DNA of 64,000 nucleotides from Rhodocytophaga aerolata (GCF_030503435.1 NZ_JAUKPO010000023.1:49972-113971), one strand, 5' to 3'; shown: positions 1-9,324, counted from the stretch's first letter. Notes: generated from the sequence alone by a model not told the origin. Translations and numbers: made by a program.

Positions 1-16
1 AAAGCAATTAGACACG

Positions 17-2101
17 CTATCGGAGCAAGGTAACGCTACCCCGGATTTGTAGCGGCTGCCCGCGGCAATCCTGTGTGGATATATAGTAAAAGTACAAACC
101 TGCTGGAGCTTCCTGCTTCTGTATGCGGCCATCCCAATACTCAAAAGCATTCGTAGAGGAAAACACTTCCTTGCCCCACCGGTTGACAATCTGTATCCGG
201 TAACCGGGAGAATTAATGACATAATTGACAAAGGTATCGTTTACGCCATCGCCATTGGGGGTAAATACATTGGTGGTAAAGCTGCCTACCTCTTCGCTGA
301 TAAATACCAGGTTGGCTGTGTCTACTGCCGCACTGCACCTGTTTTGTATCTCCACCCAGTATTTACCAGGCTTATTTACCTCAATGCTGCGGGTACGCTC
401 GCCGGTATTCCACAAATAAGCGGCTCCGGGGTTGCCTGCATCCAGTAACGCGAAGTTGCCATCGCAGACAATGGTATCATCGGGCAGGTAAGCAGTAGCC
501 TGTGGGGTAATATGTAGGTAAATACTATCAGTACGGGTGCGGCAAGGGTTAGAAGCCGTTACTTTGTACCATCCGCTGCTATCTGCCTGAACAGAAGGCG
601 TAGCAGGACCATGCGCCCATTGTAGGGTGGTACCTGCATAGGTGGGAACCGTAATTTCTACCGGCACTTCATCATAACAGCGGGTAAGGGTATCCTGGGC
701 AAAATGAATAAGCGGATCTGCAAATAGGTATACCTGCTTACTGGTAACAGCCGACTCGCCGCAGGCATTGGTGGCCTTTAGGGTAACTGTATAGGTGCCC
801 GGTTTACTGAAAACATGGCTAGCTTGTTGAAACATAGCCGTGTTGCTGTCTTCTGAATCCGGATCGCCGAAATCCCATTGCCAGCTTACATCTGTATCCG
901 TAGCAGAACCCGAGAAAGTCACTTCCCCCTCCATACAGGCATTGCTTACGGTAATATCGCTGCTTAGCTGATAAAGATGAAAGTAGCTTTGGATAAAATT
1001 TGGCAGTCCTAGGTTAGAACTTCCACTTCCAAGGTTAAAAGAATTTGCTTTAAAATCACACCTGGCTCCTACACCATTAGGATTATTGATAACACTTATA
1101 ACTCCTTTTTTTGTGGAGGTAGCACAATATATTTTGTCATCGGGGCCAAGTTGTAAGGCCCAGATAGAGTTAGTTACTAAATTCCCTACTTCTATCGGCT
1201 TTGGGCTTGGATCAGCTAAATTATACTGAAATATTTTTACATCATTGGTAGCATAGAGTTTGGTATTATCCCGGGAAAACTCCACGCCATATAGGTTTAA
1301 TATTCCATCTTCAAGGGTTGGCATATCTAGTCTTCTGGCATTTGAGATACTACCTGTCTGGTGATCAAAATCAAACAATTCAAGAGAACCTTCGAAGGAA
1401 GTACCGTCAATTATGCACGCTAACCGTTTTCCATCCGGCGATATTTTTAATTGCCCTATTGCTCTATCTACATTACCCTGATGAGGCAAACCTGTTTTAG
1501 AAATAACCGGAGTGGTATTTACCCCTGCGGTAGAAACTTTGTATACATAATATTCATCGGACCCAAAAGGGTGAGTAATAACCCATACGCCACAATCCGA
1601 ACTCCGCACAGCCGTTAACTTTTCTGTGGTAGTAGGATGCAGCAAAATATTTTTCTCTGTTACTGCCTGCCGCTTGATATTAACTACTGAATAACGAAGT
1701 CCCCGGTTGGTAAGTGCATCTTCCCTTTCAAAAGCATCAGTAGTGAATATGTAATAAATAGAATCGTTGCCGGGCTGGGGTACAATTAAAGCAGCCTGGG
1801 TAGATGTTACACTACTAAAAAGCCCGTCCCCATCTGTGAGAACAGTATGATTCTGGCTCCATACGGTTCGCCCGTCCGTATAGAGAAGCAGGTTTCCGTT
1901 TTTATCACAAATAGTGGCACATCCCTCAAATTGTGCCATGACGCTGCCTAGCGCCGGAGTGGGAGGAGAAGTGTTAAAATCAATCCCTGCTTTATTGCCA
2001 AAATACCATACATTGGCCTGTTTTTGAGTATAGGCGCTTTGAAAAGAAAAACAGAAGAATATCAACAGTGGGAAAGTATATAGTAAATCACGGTACTTCA
2101 T
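17..2101 (-). CDS. Secreted PKD-domain protein with gliding-motility (CHU_C) C-terminal domain
   Basis: Large exported surface protein. The N-terminus is a signal peptide (hydrophobic run LLIFFCFSF, ending near AYTQ), followed by a beta-propeller-like region of roughly 370 residues beginning NVWYFGNKAGIDF. A PKD domain follows (WQWDFGDPD through PGTYTVTLKATNACG), then Ig-like repeats. The C-terminal ~90 residues (FTPNGDGVNDTF, VNRWGKEVF, YWDG, PAGLYFYYI) are the gliding-motility-associated CHU_C domain that marks type B cargo of the type IX secretion system. I chose the internal ATG at 2101 because the signal peptide begins there; an in-frame ATG at 2137 would add 12 hydrophilic residues. The ligand is unknown; family members are adhesins or surface-anchored proteins. 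The gene is complete, its stop lying 17 bases from the window edge. Confidence 0.9.
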   Translation of the reverse strand: MKYRDLLYTFPLLIFFCFSFQSAYTQKQANVWYFGNKAGIDFNTSPPTPALGSVMAQFEGCATICDKNGNLLLYTDGRTVWSQNHTVLTDGDGLFSSVTSTQAALIVPQPGNDSIYYIFTTDAFEREDALTNRGLRYSVVNIKRQAVTEKNILLHPTTTEKLTAVRSSDCGVWVITHPFGSDEYYVYKVSTAGVNTTPVISKTGLPHQGNVDRAIGQLKISPDGKRLACIIDGTSFEGSLELFDFDHQTGSISNARRLDMPTLEDGILNLYGVEFSRDNTKLYATNDVKIFQYNLADPSPKPIEVGNLVTNSIWALQLGPDDKIYCATSTKKGVISVINNPNGVGARCDFKANSFNLGSGSSNLGLPNFIQSYFHLYQLSSDITVSNACMEGEVTFSGSATDTDVSWQWDFGDPDSEDSNTAMFQQASHVFSKPGTYTVTLKATNACGESAVTSKQVYLFADPLIHFAQDTLTRCYDEVPVEITVPTYAGTTLQWAHGPATPSVQADSSGWYKVTASNPCRTRTDSIYLHITPQATAYLPDDTIVCDGNFALLDAGNPGAAYLWNTGERTRSIEVNKPGKYWVEIQNRCSAAVDTANLVFISEEVGSFTTNVFTPNGDGVNDTFVNYVINSPGYRIQIVNRWGKEVFSSTNAFEYWDGRIQKQEAPAGLYFYYISTQDCRGQPLQIRGSVTLLR

Positions 2102-2181
2102 ATGTATACTATCGATAGTCAGCCTATCTGAAGGCATGGAAATTTCCCTTCAGATAGGTTGATAAATATAATACAGCCTGT

Positions 2182-3353
2182 TTATTTTTTCACTTGTAGC
2201 TTTTTCTTTATAATAGCCTCGCCTACATAGAGGTGCAGATAGTACTCGCCCGCAGGCAGTTTATTTACCTTAAAGGCGGCTTTCTCTTTCTTGGGCTCTA
2301 TTTTCTCCAGTGTGCGGGCGTATTTATCAAGTAAAGACACCGAACTGACCTCAACCGAATCGGGCCACTCCACGGTTACTTCCTCTGTACTAGCCGGATT
2401 GGGAAAAACCGTTACATCTTCTTCTGCTAGCATAAATGAGCCGGGGCAACTGTAACCCTTAAAGAAGTTCTGGCTAAGGGTTGTCGTTTGCCCGCAGGAA
2501 TTGGTAACCGTTACCCCTACATTCAGATAAGAGAAGTTAGAGGTAGTGGTTACATCTACAAAACTTGTCCCGATGTAATAACTGGTATAATTTCCGCTTA
2601 CTGTCCAGTTAGACGTGCTGCGGGCTGTAGGCGCATCTACCCGGATGGTATAGGTAGTACTGGGGCACATATAGGTATCGGTAGTAGAAAAACCTTGTTT
2701 ATATATCCGGATGCTACTAGCTGGTATTGGAGAAGTTTCTTTAGTGATAGTCCTGCTTGTAGTCGAATTAAACCCGCAACCTCCGTTGGGAGTAACACTG
2801 ATCGTAGCTTGCCCGGCAGTTCCAGAGGCACTCACAGTTATAGATGTACTGGTAGTGTTAACTGTAGTTAGTCCCTGTGAACTTAACCCATTATTAAATG
2901 TCCAGGTATAAGAGGTGGCTCCGGCTACGGCTGCAATACTGTATGTGTTGGTGGCTCCTACACAAATACCTGCAAAGCCGCTAATGGAAGGTACCCGCAA
3001 TTGCGGCCGGATAGTTACATATTTGGTAGTACTTCCACTAGTACCATTTGAGCAATAATAGGATGCTGTAATGGAGCCCGAAGTAGCTCCGATATTCCAG
3101 ATAACATTTGCTACTGTCCCATTACTAGAGCTAATCGTGCCTCCGGTAATACTCCACCCGAACCCGCACACGTAGGACCACTGGCACTTGAGACAAACGT
3201 ATAGCTATAAGTCGTTCCTGGGCAGGGATTGCTTTCGCCTGTAACAGACTGGGCAAAAGTTTGAACAGCAGTTATTAGCACAACAAGGGTGCTTACTGTA
3301 AATAATTTGCAAATGACTCTTTGAGTTATTGCATTAGAATAAAGTTGATTCAT
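2182..3353 (-). pseudogene. Secreted T9SS type A cargo protein, frameshifted
   Basis: Two overlapping reading frames together make one secreted protein. The first (from 3353) carries a signal peptide (VSTLVVLITAVQTFAQ) and runs through SGPTC. The second (ending at 2182) continues with CGFGWSITGG and encodes Thr/Ser-rich PKD/Ig-like repeats, ending in a type IX secretion type A sorting domain (VFPNPASTEEVTVEW, LPAGEYYLHLYVGEAIIKKK, final KK). The frames join around 3165-3172, where the plus strand reads CGCACACG: one extra CA dinucleotide explains the shift. Unless this is an assembly error the product is truncated to 80 residues. The gene lies directly upstream of the PKD/CHU_C gene on the same strand and looks related in role (exported surface protein), but its function is unknown. 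Confidence 0.75.
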
Positions 3354-3779
3354 AAAATGTTTGAACTAAAAGTGGATAGTTTATATTTTTTGTGCTTTCT
3401 CTAGGAGAAAGGCAATACCTTCAAAGGCAACCCATTACGTATAGGAAGCTTTACATCATGAATTATGGGGCTAATCAAGTTACCAATAGTGGAAATAGAT
3501 TGCTTAAAAGAGCTCTACGTTAAGCAAAATAGTAAAGAAGGTAAGAATAGAGGTTAATATAGGTGTAATAGATGTAATTGTCAATACCCATTTCCAGGTA
3601 TTTTATAGTCAGGATTTACATGGGTGGTCTCGTCTGGCTGTGAGTTAACAAAAACCGATAATAAGTATATTGTTACCACTGAAAGGGACGAAGAAGGGAG
3701 ATATATATATGGGCTTAGAAGTTATAAGTTGCATTCTTTCCCCTTTCCCCTACTTTTCTTTAGTATCAAGAAAGGGGGG
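3354..3779. other. Intergenic region upstream of the insertion sequence
   Basis: About 430 bases with no supportable gene. It should hold the promoter of the minus-strand T9SS cargo gene, though no convincing promoter was picked out. Its right end contains a C-rich run (CCCCTTTCCCC near 3740-3750) facing the repeat AGTATCAAGAAAGGGGG, which can pair as a weak hairpin; the insertion sequence sits in the G run. Confidence 0.5.
3762..3778 (+). repeat. Dispersed 17-bp repeat, copy 1 (target of the IS)
   Basis: AGTATCAAGAAAGGGGG occurs here and, without an insertion, at 17424-17440. In this copy the G run is directly followed by the left inverted repeat of the insertion sequence. It was found by eye and only two copies were seen in the window. 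Confidence 0.6.
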
Positions 3780-5262
3780 TGGGTGTTGCACAACTATTGC
3801 TTTTGACTTTGAGCGGTGAGAAGTACCTTTATGAATGGTAGGCAAAAGAAAAATCACCCAAAGTTGCCTTTCACAGGCAATAGAAGATTATATTCCCAAA
3901 AACAATTTCTACCGACGCTTAAAGTCGTTGCTAGACTTAACTTTCTTATATAAGGCCGTAGCCCCTTATTATGGTAAGTGTGGGCAGAAGTCTGTAGATC
4001 CGGTTGTATTTTTCAAGTTACATTTGGTTGCACACTTTGAAAATCAGTGTTCTGAGCGGGCCCTTATTAGAAACAGCCAGTTGAGGGTAGATATTTTATA
4101 CTTTCTTGATTATAACGTAGGCGAACGCCTGCCTTATCATAGCACCTTATCCCGCACACGCAAACGTTTACCTGAAGAAGTGTTTGAAAGCTGCTTTCAA
4201 TATATTCTTTCAGCTTGTGTTGAAGCAGGAATGGTTAGAGGACATACCCAAGTAATGGATGCAGCTTTTGTCGAAGCTAATGCTTCTACAGATAGCTTGA
4301 AGCGAAAAGCGCTGTTGGAATGGCAATTGGTTAAGGGTGAAGCCGAACAAGTCACGCCTGACGAACTGTTAGGACAAGATGCCGCTTTCACCGCTTTGGA
4401 AAAGACAGACAAGCCAAAAAGTTGTCCAAGAAACAATCGCAGTCATATCAGTATGAGTGATGGGGATGCAAAGCTCTCCGAAAAGAGGGGCAAACCTTCC
4501 CGTTTGTACTACCTGTCCAGTATGGCTGTAGATACTCATCGCCATGTGATTACCCATATACAAGCGGATATGGCAGATGAACGAGACTCTAAACACTTAG
4601 TGGCAATAGTAGGAAAGCTGTCTAGTAAACTCAAACACTATGGCCTGCCTCTTCAATATTTATTAGCAGATGGAGGCTTTGGCTCAGGGGAAAACTACGC
4701 ATTTCTAGAAGCTAACAAGATTAAAGGTTTCATTGCTTTACCGGGTAGTTATCATCCGGTCAGAGATGGCTTTCGCTATGATACTACAGAGAATGCTTAT
4801 GTGTGCGGCAATGAAAAGTTGCTTTATTACCATGGCATTAGAATGGAAAGTGGCTTTGCTACTCATTACTATCATGCCCGGGTAAAGGATTGTAAAGAGT
4901 GTCCGCTAAAAAAAGCATGCTGTGGCAATAAAAGGCGGCAAAGCCTCACTTTCAGTGTCTACCGTCACTATCACCAACGCATGCAGGAGCGGGTAGAAAG
5001 TAAAGAAGGTAAAAAAATGATAGGACGAAGGATGTCTACCGTAGAACCTGTTTTTGGTAGCTTACTCAATTACTATGGCATGAAGAGAAGCAATGCAAAA
5101 GGAAAAAGAGCCGCTCACAAAATGATGCTCATGGCAGCCACCGCTTACAACCTACAGAAACTGCTCTCTTACTCTGTTCAGCCTAAATCCAATGTTCAAA
5201 TCCTTACCCTAAAGCAGGCAAATACCCTTTATTTTGTACTCCGCTACGTTGTGCAACACCCA
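3780..5262 (+). mobile_element. IS1182-family insertion sequence
   Basis: The element is bounded by a perfect 15-bp inverted repeat, TGGGTGTTGCACAAC at 3780-3794 and its reverse complement at 5248-5262. It is flanked on both sides by a G run (3775-3779 and 5263-5267), which fits a short target duplication GGGG(G). It encodes one DDE transposase of the IS1182 type. Length (1483 bp) and architecture fit a complete copy. Terminal repeats and coding frame are intact, so it may be active. Confidence 0.85.
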
Positions 5263-5277
5263 GGGGGTATTCTGTAA
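3835..5277 (+). CDS. IS1182-family DDE transposase
   Basis: The 480-residue transposase has an N-terminal DUF772-type domain (about residues 40-120, containing SVDPVVFFKLHLV and LPYHSTLSRTRKRLPEEVF), followed by an RNase H-like catalytic domain. Candidate acidic residues are D142 (QVMDAAF), D279 (LLADGGFG) and E404 (MSTVEPVFG). A Cys cluster CKECPLKKACC lies near 353-363, typical of the DDE_Tnp_1_6 C-terminal region. It catalyses cut-and-paste or copy-out movement of the element. The start is the ATG just after the left end. Oddly, the reading frame runs through the right inverted repeat (5248-5262) and stops at 5275-5277 in flanking DNA, so the last four residues (GGIL) come from the target site. 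Confidence 0.92.
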   Translation: MVGKRKITQSCLSQAIEDYIPKNNFYRRLKSLLDLTFLYKAVAPYYGKCGQKSVDPVVFFKLHLVAHFENQCSERALIRNSQLRVDILYFLDYNVGERLPYHSTLSRTRKRLPEEVFESCFQYILSACVEAGMVRGHTQVMDAAFVEANASTDSLKRKALLEWQLVKGEAEQVTPDELLGQDAAFTALEKTDKPKSCPRNNRSHISMSDGDAKLSEKRGKPSRLYYLSSMAVDTHRHVITHIQADMADERDSKHLVAIVGKLSSKLKHYGLPLQYLLADGGFGSGENYAFLEANKIKGFIALPGSYHPVRDGFRYDTTENAYVCGNEKLLYYHGIRMESGFATHYYHARVKDCKECPLKKACCGNKRRQSLTFSVYRHYHQRMQERVESKEGKKMIGRRMSTVEPVFGSLLNYYGMKRSNAKGKRAAHKMMLMAATAYNLQKLLSYSVQPKSNVQILTLKQANTLYFVLRYVVQHPGGIL

Positions 5278-5370
5278 ACCCGGCAACTTATATGATAATA
5301 GTAAACTACTGTTGCATGTGCTGCATTTTATGTATATTACATATGCATCTATTGTTTTACATGCGCTATT

Positions 5371-5401
5371 GCTTACACCAGGTTATGCTTACACCAGGTT
5401 A
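5371..5401. repeat. Tandem 16-bp duplication
   Basis: GCTTACACCAGGTTA appears twice head to tail (5371-5385 and 5387-5401), with a 16-bp period. It lies in the short gap between the insertion sequence and the SRPBCC gene, about 45 bases upstream of the latter's start. It may be a slippage product or a double operator. Confidence 0.6.
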
Positions 5402-5446
5402 GTTGATTGAAAAAATGAATAAAGACACACGCTAGGTTAGACAAAC

Positions 5447-5926
5447 ATGGCAAGCTCAATCCCCTTACCACCTCTTGGTAAAGCTAGGACAGTCAAAGGC
5501 GTATTTAGCCGGGAAACGTCTATTAGGATAACAATTCAAGCGGCACCCTCGGTGATCTGGGCCTTATTGACCAATGCTTCCGGCTTTCCAAGGTGGAATT
5601 CTACGGTTCTTTCCCTAGAAGGAGAAATTAAATTAGGAGAGCACATAAAGCTTACCTCAATACTTGCTCCTAAACGAAGTTTTAAATTGAAAGTGTCCGA
5701 AATGGAGCCAGAAAAACGATTAGTCTGGGAAGATGCCCAAGGAAGAAGGGTGTATACACTAACGCTAATGGAGCAGGGAACCGTGCTTTTCTCGATGGTA
5801 GAAAAAATAGGAGGCTTGCTCTTTCCCCTCTATGCCAACTATATTCCTTCCTTCGACAAGACCTTTGAACAATTTGCTGCCGACTTAAAGAAGCAAGCGG
5901 AAGCTACTGCTCATAACAATCAGTAA
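5447..5926 (+). CDS. SRPBCC (START-like) family protein
   Basis: This 159-residue cytoplasmic protein belongs to the SRPBCC ligand-binding fold. Typical features are the N-terminal strand-helix (ITIQAAPSVIWALLTNASGF) with the PRWNSTV motif, then a run of beta strands (EGEIKLGEHIKL; MEPEKRLVWED; RRVYTLTLMEQG) and a long C-terminal helix (FDKTFEQFAADLKKQAEA). Such proteins bind hydrophobic ligands or act as polyketide cyclase/dehydrase-like proteins; substrate cannot be inferred. It stands alone between the insertion sequence and a minus-strand gene. A 16-bp tandem repeat lies upstream. Family assignment is firm, function open. Confidence 0.85.
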   Translation: MASSIPLPPLGKARTVKGVFSRETSIRITIQAAPSVIWALLTNASGFPRWNSTVLSLEGEIKLGEHIKLTSILAPKRSFKLKVSEMEPEKRLVWEDAQGRRVYTLTLMEQGTVLFSMVEKIGGLLFPLYANYIPSFDKTFEQFAADLKKQAEATAHNNQ

Positions 5927-6102
5927 GCAAAGTTGGGTAGTAACATTATTTACCCCTTTCTGTTAACTCACTTTTATAAATAGCTCTTAACTTGTTGCCC
6001 ACTTTTTCGAGGGAATTCCGCCTTATACTTATCTGATAGTTCTACACAGTCAAATAATATAGTGGTTACAACACTGTATGCACCGTGGTATAGAAAGAAG
6101 TT

Positions 6103-7488
6103 TTAATCAGTTGGCTTTCGAATAATGCCTTGATACCGTTGAGCAACTGAATCTAAATCAGACCGTTTATTGTTGAGAGCACCATAAAAGAAAGCATGTA
6201 AAATATCCACTGTTGCATGATGAGTCCTTGCTGGAATATTACCAATATTTAAAAAGCGGCTTACAAGCAACCGGGCAGGTAACGCTAGCAGAAGAGGGGC
6301 ATCCGTAAAACTATAATGGTCTGCTTCAAGAATCTCATACCGGTGTCCTCCGCCAAAATGACTGAATAACTGTTGATTTCCGTTTTCGTATCTCAGGAAA
6401 CGCTCACTTCCATCTTTTTTACTTTCTACTAACAGGAAGGGGTGTGCACCATTTGGTTCAGGTAACTCGCCATATAAAGTGCCATCAATATTAACTGCCG
6501 CATTAATTCGCGAATCATACGCCATAGCAACTGCAGCAGAGGCGCCACCCAACGAATGACCTGCAATAGCAATACGGTTTGAGTCAAGAGATGATAAAAA
6601 TTTGTCGGGAAATCCTGGATAGCCTAATTGATTTATTACAAACTTTACATCTGCCACCCGTATGTCGAGGCGGGCTTTCATAAACTTGAGCAGGTCACGA
6701 TCATCCTTTAAGGGTACTTCCACTGTAGTTACAATCTTTCCATCTGCAAGTTGTGTAATCATAGCCTCATAGGGATGATCAATGGCTAAAACAACATACC
6801 CATGACTGGCAAGCCCGGCGACAAGGCTTGTATAAAACGCACGTGATGCGCCGTTACCTGTCAGAAAAATGATAACCGGCCACTTCTCTTGCAGGGTAGA
6901 TATGGGTGCATTCAATATTGCGTGGGTATCCACCTGGTTATAGCGATCAAATATCCAACTTGGTAGTATTCCAATTTTCTCTGGAAAATTACCCATTCCA
7001 TCCAAGTAATTTGATTGATAGCCTTTCGTATCTTCCTCCCTTGGATACCAGGCCTGCACTATAACATTTCTCTTGTCGTCTGCATCTGGGGTTATGTACT
7101 CAGGGCGGTCAAAGTCGATCCACCGAAAAATTCTAGTACCTACTTTATAATTACCTTGCGGAGCCGTCAATTTCGGGATGGGCAGAAAAATAGTCCAGGG
7201 AATTATGGAGACAATCACCATACACACTAAAGTGAACTGCAGAAGTCTCTTTACTATTTTTCTATTGTTTTCTTTAAAGAGAATTGGCATCATTACCATT
7301 ACCAATATCAGTAAATAGCTCGGCAGGTAATGCCAGTAATATCCTTCAGTTAAAAGTTGTACAAGCGATAAGAGTATAATCAAACCAATACCAGGTCTTA
7401 TCATACCAATACTCCGCCTGGGTGCTAAGATTAAACATAAAGCTAATGTTATTATTCCTGTTAACAGAATTACATCTATACTTTTCAC
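6103..7488 (-). CDS. Membrane-anchored alpha/beta hydrolase (PAF-acetylhydrolase-like)
   Basis: The first ~125 residues form four hydrophobic segments (IDVILLTGIITLALCLIL; GIGLIILLSLVQLL; SYLLILVMVMMPILF; FTLVCMVIVSIIPWTIFL). A soluble catalytic domain follows with the nucleophile elbow GHSLGGASA near residue 310, an acidic region and a His in GGGHRYEILEADHYSF. The oxyanion region (PVIIFLTGNGASRAFY) and overall layout resemble bacterial platelet-activating-factor acetylhydrolase-like esterases. It probably sits in the inner membrane with the hydrolase domain outside. Substrate is unknown; ester hydrolysis is inferred from the family. It stands alone, transcribed away from the SRPBCC gene. Confidence 0.87.
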   Translation of the reverse strand: MKSIDVILLTGIITLALCLILAPRRSIGMIRPGIGLIILLSLVQLLTEGYYWHYLPSYLLILVMVMMPILFKENNRKIVKRLLQFTLVCMVIVSIIPWTIFLPIPKLTAPQGNYKVGTRIFRWIDFDRPEYITPDADDKRNVIVQAWYPREEDTKGYQSNYLDGMGNFPEKIGILPSWIFDRYNQVDTHAILNAPISTLQEKWPVIIFLTGNGASRAFYTSLVAGLASHGYVVLAIDHPYEAMITQLADGKIVTTVEVPLKDDRDLLKFMKARLDIRVADVKFVINQLGYPGFPDKFLSSLDSNRIAIAGHSLGGASAAVAMAYDSRINAAVNIDGTLYGELPEPNGAHPFLLVESKKDGSERFLRYENGNQQLFSHFGGGHRYEILEADHYSFTDAPLLLALPARLLVSRFLNIGNIPARTHHATVDILHAFFYGALNNKRSDLDSVAQRYQGIIRKPTD

Positions 7489-7654
7489 TTAAATAGTTTA
7501 ACTTTGATAAAGAGGCATGATAGATAGGCAAAATTTCACGCTGCGAAAATCTGAATAAGCAGAAATTTGAATAATCTATTTCTCTGTGTTGTTATCAACT
7601 TAATTAATTTTCAAGAAACTGACATGTGAATCATACATCCAGGTTGATCTATAC

Positions 7655-8068
7655 TTAGGTTTTCTGACAATCCCATACGTAAAAAATATAGGCAGGTGAA
7701 GTAATTACTACCATACCAGAGCCATCTGCCACTCCCGGGGTATATGAGACCAATGTTCCTCCGGCAAAGACTTTGATCCTGACTGTTTGCCCTGCTGTAC
7801 CTCCGGTGGCCCCTATGGAAATGGCCATGCTAGGCACGGAAGGAGTATAGGTTATATTTTTATTCCAGGGTAAAGAGGTAATGGATTCGACAGTACCACC
7901 GCCACTGGCGTTAATATAAGTAGCACTCAGCGTACTTGCGAAACTTCCGCTTACCTCAAATTTTATGCCACGGCTTTTAGCTGGCTTTGGGTCATCTTTA
8001 CTGCAGGCGAGTACAAAGAAAGAGATAGCGAAAATAGAAAGTGCTTTAAGCGTTTTTGTAAAGTTCAT
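7655..8068 (-). CDS. Small lipoprotein, possibly MmpS-like
   Basis: The 137-residue lipoprotein has a signal peptide ending in the lipobox FVLAC, with Cys at about residue 22 followed by SKDD. The mature part is all-beta: it contains SGSFASTLSATYINASGG, the segment SLPWNKNITYTP and a closing strand VRIKVFAGGTLVSYTPG. This pattern resembles Bacteroidota proteins annotated as MmpS-family transport accessory proteins, but the similarity was judged by eye. It is likely anchored in the outer or inner membrane facing the periplasm. It is monocistronic as far as can be seen. Confidence 0.75.
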   Translation of the reverse strand: MNFTKTLKALSIFAISFFVLACSKDDPKPAKSRGIKFEVSGSFASTLSATYINASGGGTVESITSLPWNKNITYTPSVPSMAISIGATGGTAGQTVRIKVFAGGTLVSYTPGVADGSGMVVITSPAYIFYVWDCQKT

Positions 8069-8165
8069 ATGATTTATTTTAGCGATGATTAAGCGTACAG
8101 TTTAGTGTCACAGACATCTTCAGTACTTTTATTTTAGTATAGTTAATGACCAGCAAATGCGCTCA

Positions 8166-8385
8166 TCATTGGAAATAACCCAATGCATAATTCTCCAGGT
8201 TACTCCCTTTGATGATGTTGCCTTTCACCTTCGTTGGTGATGGCTCAAAAGCACTGCCTCCATTTGAATTTGCCAAAAGTATCCTTCTGTAGTTATGATA
8301 GGTCTGGCAAATGCCATAAAGTGTAAAGTTCATCAATACAAAACTTCCTGTAAGCCCTGAACCCGCTTTTTTGTTAAACGCCTGT
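8166..8385 (-). pseudogene. Relic 3' end of a DUF4249-type lipoprotein gene
   Basis: An open frame ends at 8166 with residues ILLANSNGGSAFEPSPTK, then KVKGNIIKG and ALGYFQ. This resembles the C-terminus of DUF4249 lipoproteins, where a helix, a (F/L)(D/E)xxP motif, GN and LGYF close the protein. No upstream part is present: the frame runs into the 3' end of the MDR reductase gene, where it is only a shadow. A DUF4249 protein is normally about 280-400 residues and pairs with a TonB-dependent receptor; none is adjacent here. The assignment is from remembered family pattern. Confidence 0.4.
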
Positions 8386-8403
8386 TGGTGGCTGGTGTGC
8401 TTT

Positions 8404-9324
8404 TTATTCACTAATTCTGATAACAACATTTCCTTTTTTTCTTCCCCTGTCCACGTAACTGTGTGCATCTACTATGTTCTCCATTGAAAAGGTCTTATCA
8501 ATTACGGCTTTGAGGTTGCCATTCTCAAAAAGCTCCTTAATTAATGCTAACTGGTTTTTAGACTCGGAAGCATATTCTGTTCCACTCACCGTTTTGTAAA
8601 TACCTCCGTTTACTAAAAGTTTTTTACATTGTTTTTTTGTTGTTTTCCCAACCGCATCAAAGATGATATCGAATTTATTTGTATGTGAAGTAAAATCTGC
8701 TTTGTCATATAAAATGATATCTGACACACCTAAATCCTTTATTAACTGACTACCGGCTGAGCTACAAACCACACTGATTTGTGCGCCATAATATGTACAT
8801 ATTTGTGTGGCTGCTACACCCACCGAACCGGTGGCACCAATAATCAGGATTTTTGGGTTTGGCTTTGCGGCTATCTTTGCTTTTTCCAAAAAATAAATGG
8901 CCGTTTGTCCGCCAAAAATGATAGCGGCAGCCTCTTCATAAGTAGCATTTTCGGGCATTTTAATCACGTTACTGTTTTGATGAATAGCAATATATTCTGC
9001 ATAGGTACCAAAATTAAAACCAGTCATACCAAATACCTTGTCTCCCATGTTGAATCTTGATACATTATTTCCCACACGCTCAACAAGCCCGGAAAAAACA
9101 GTACCTAATATGGGTTTTCTTGGCTTTGAAAATCCTAAAACCAATCGCATTAAGACCTTCATGAATCCCTTTACTGCAAGCCCTCTTACCCTGACATCAC
9201 CTGAGTTTACAGCCGTTGCGAAAACTTTAACCAATATTTGGTTTTCATTAGGTTCAGGTTTGGCAACTTCCTGAATTTGCAAAACTTCTGGCGAACCATA
9301 TTTTGTACAAATTACTGCTTTCAT
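8404..9324 (-). CDS. Zinc-independent MDR family NAD(P)-dependent oxidoreductase
   Basis: A quinone-oxidoreductase-like member of the medium-chain dehydrogenase/reductase family. The N-terminal GroES-like part shows MKAVICTKYGSPEVLQI, AVNSGDVRVRG and NMGDKVFGM. The Rossmann domain has the glycine motif GATGSVGVAA near residue 155 and VVCSSAGSQLIKDLGVSDII. No zinc-binding cysteine set is visible, as usual for NADPH:quinone reductases. I chose ATG at 9324 (MKAVI, the family-typical start); the frame extends nine residues upstream to 9351. It is AT-richer than the neighbours. It may reduce quinones or enones, but the substrate is unknown. A second, more distant member lies at 55913-56875. Confidence 0.87.
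   Translation of the reverse strand: MKAVICTKYGSPEVLQIQEVAKPEPNENQILVKVFATAVNSGDVRVRGLAVKGFMKVLMRLVLGFSKPRKPILGTVFSGLVERVGNNVSRFNMGDKVFGMTGFNFGTYAEYIAIHQNSNVIKMPENATYEEAAAIIFGGQTAIYFLEKAKIAAKPNPKILIIGATGSVGVAATQICTYYGAQISVVCSSAGSQLIKDLGVSDIILYDKADFTSHTNKFDIIFDAVGKTTKKQCKKLLVNGGIYKTVSGTEYASESKNQLALIKELFENGNLKAVIDKTFSMENIVDAHSYVDRGRKKGNVVIRISE

Noticed and set aside
3624..3806. 60-codon plus-strand frame running into the insertion sequence
   Set aside because: It crosses the left end of the element and has no protein-like features.
8386..8468. Upstream extension of the DUF4249-like frame
   Set aside because: This part lies over the 3' end of the MDR reductase in another frame, so it is a shadow; only the downstream part reads like protein.
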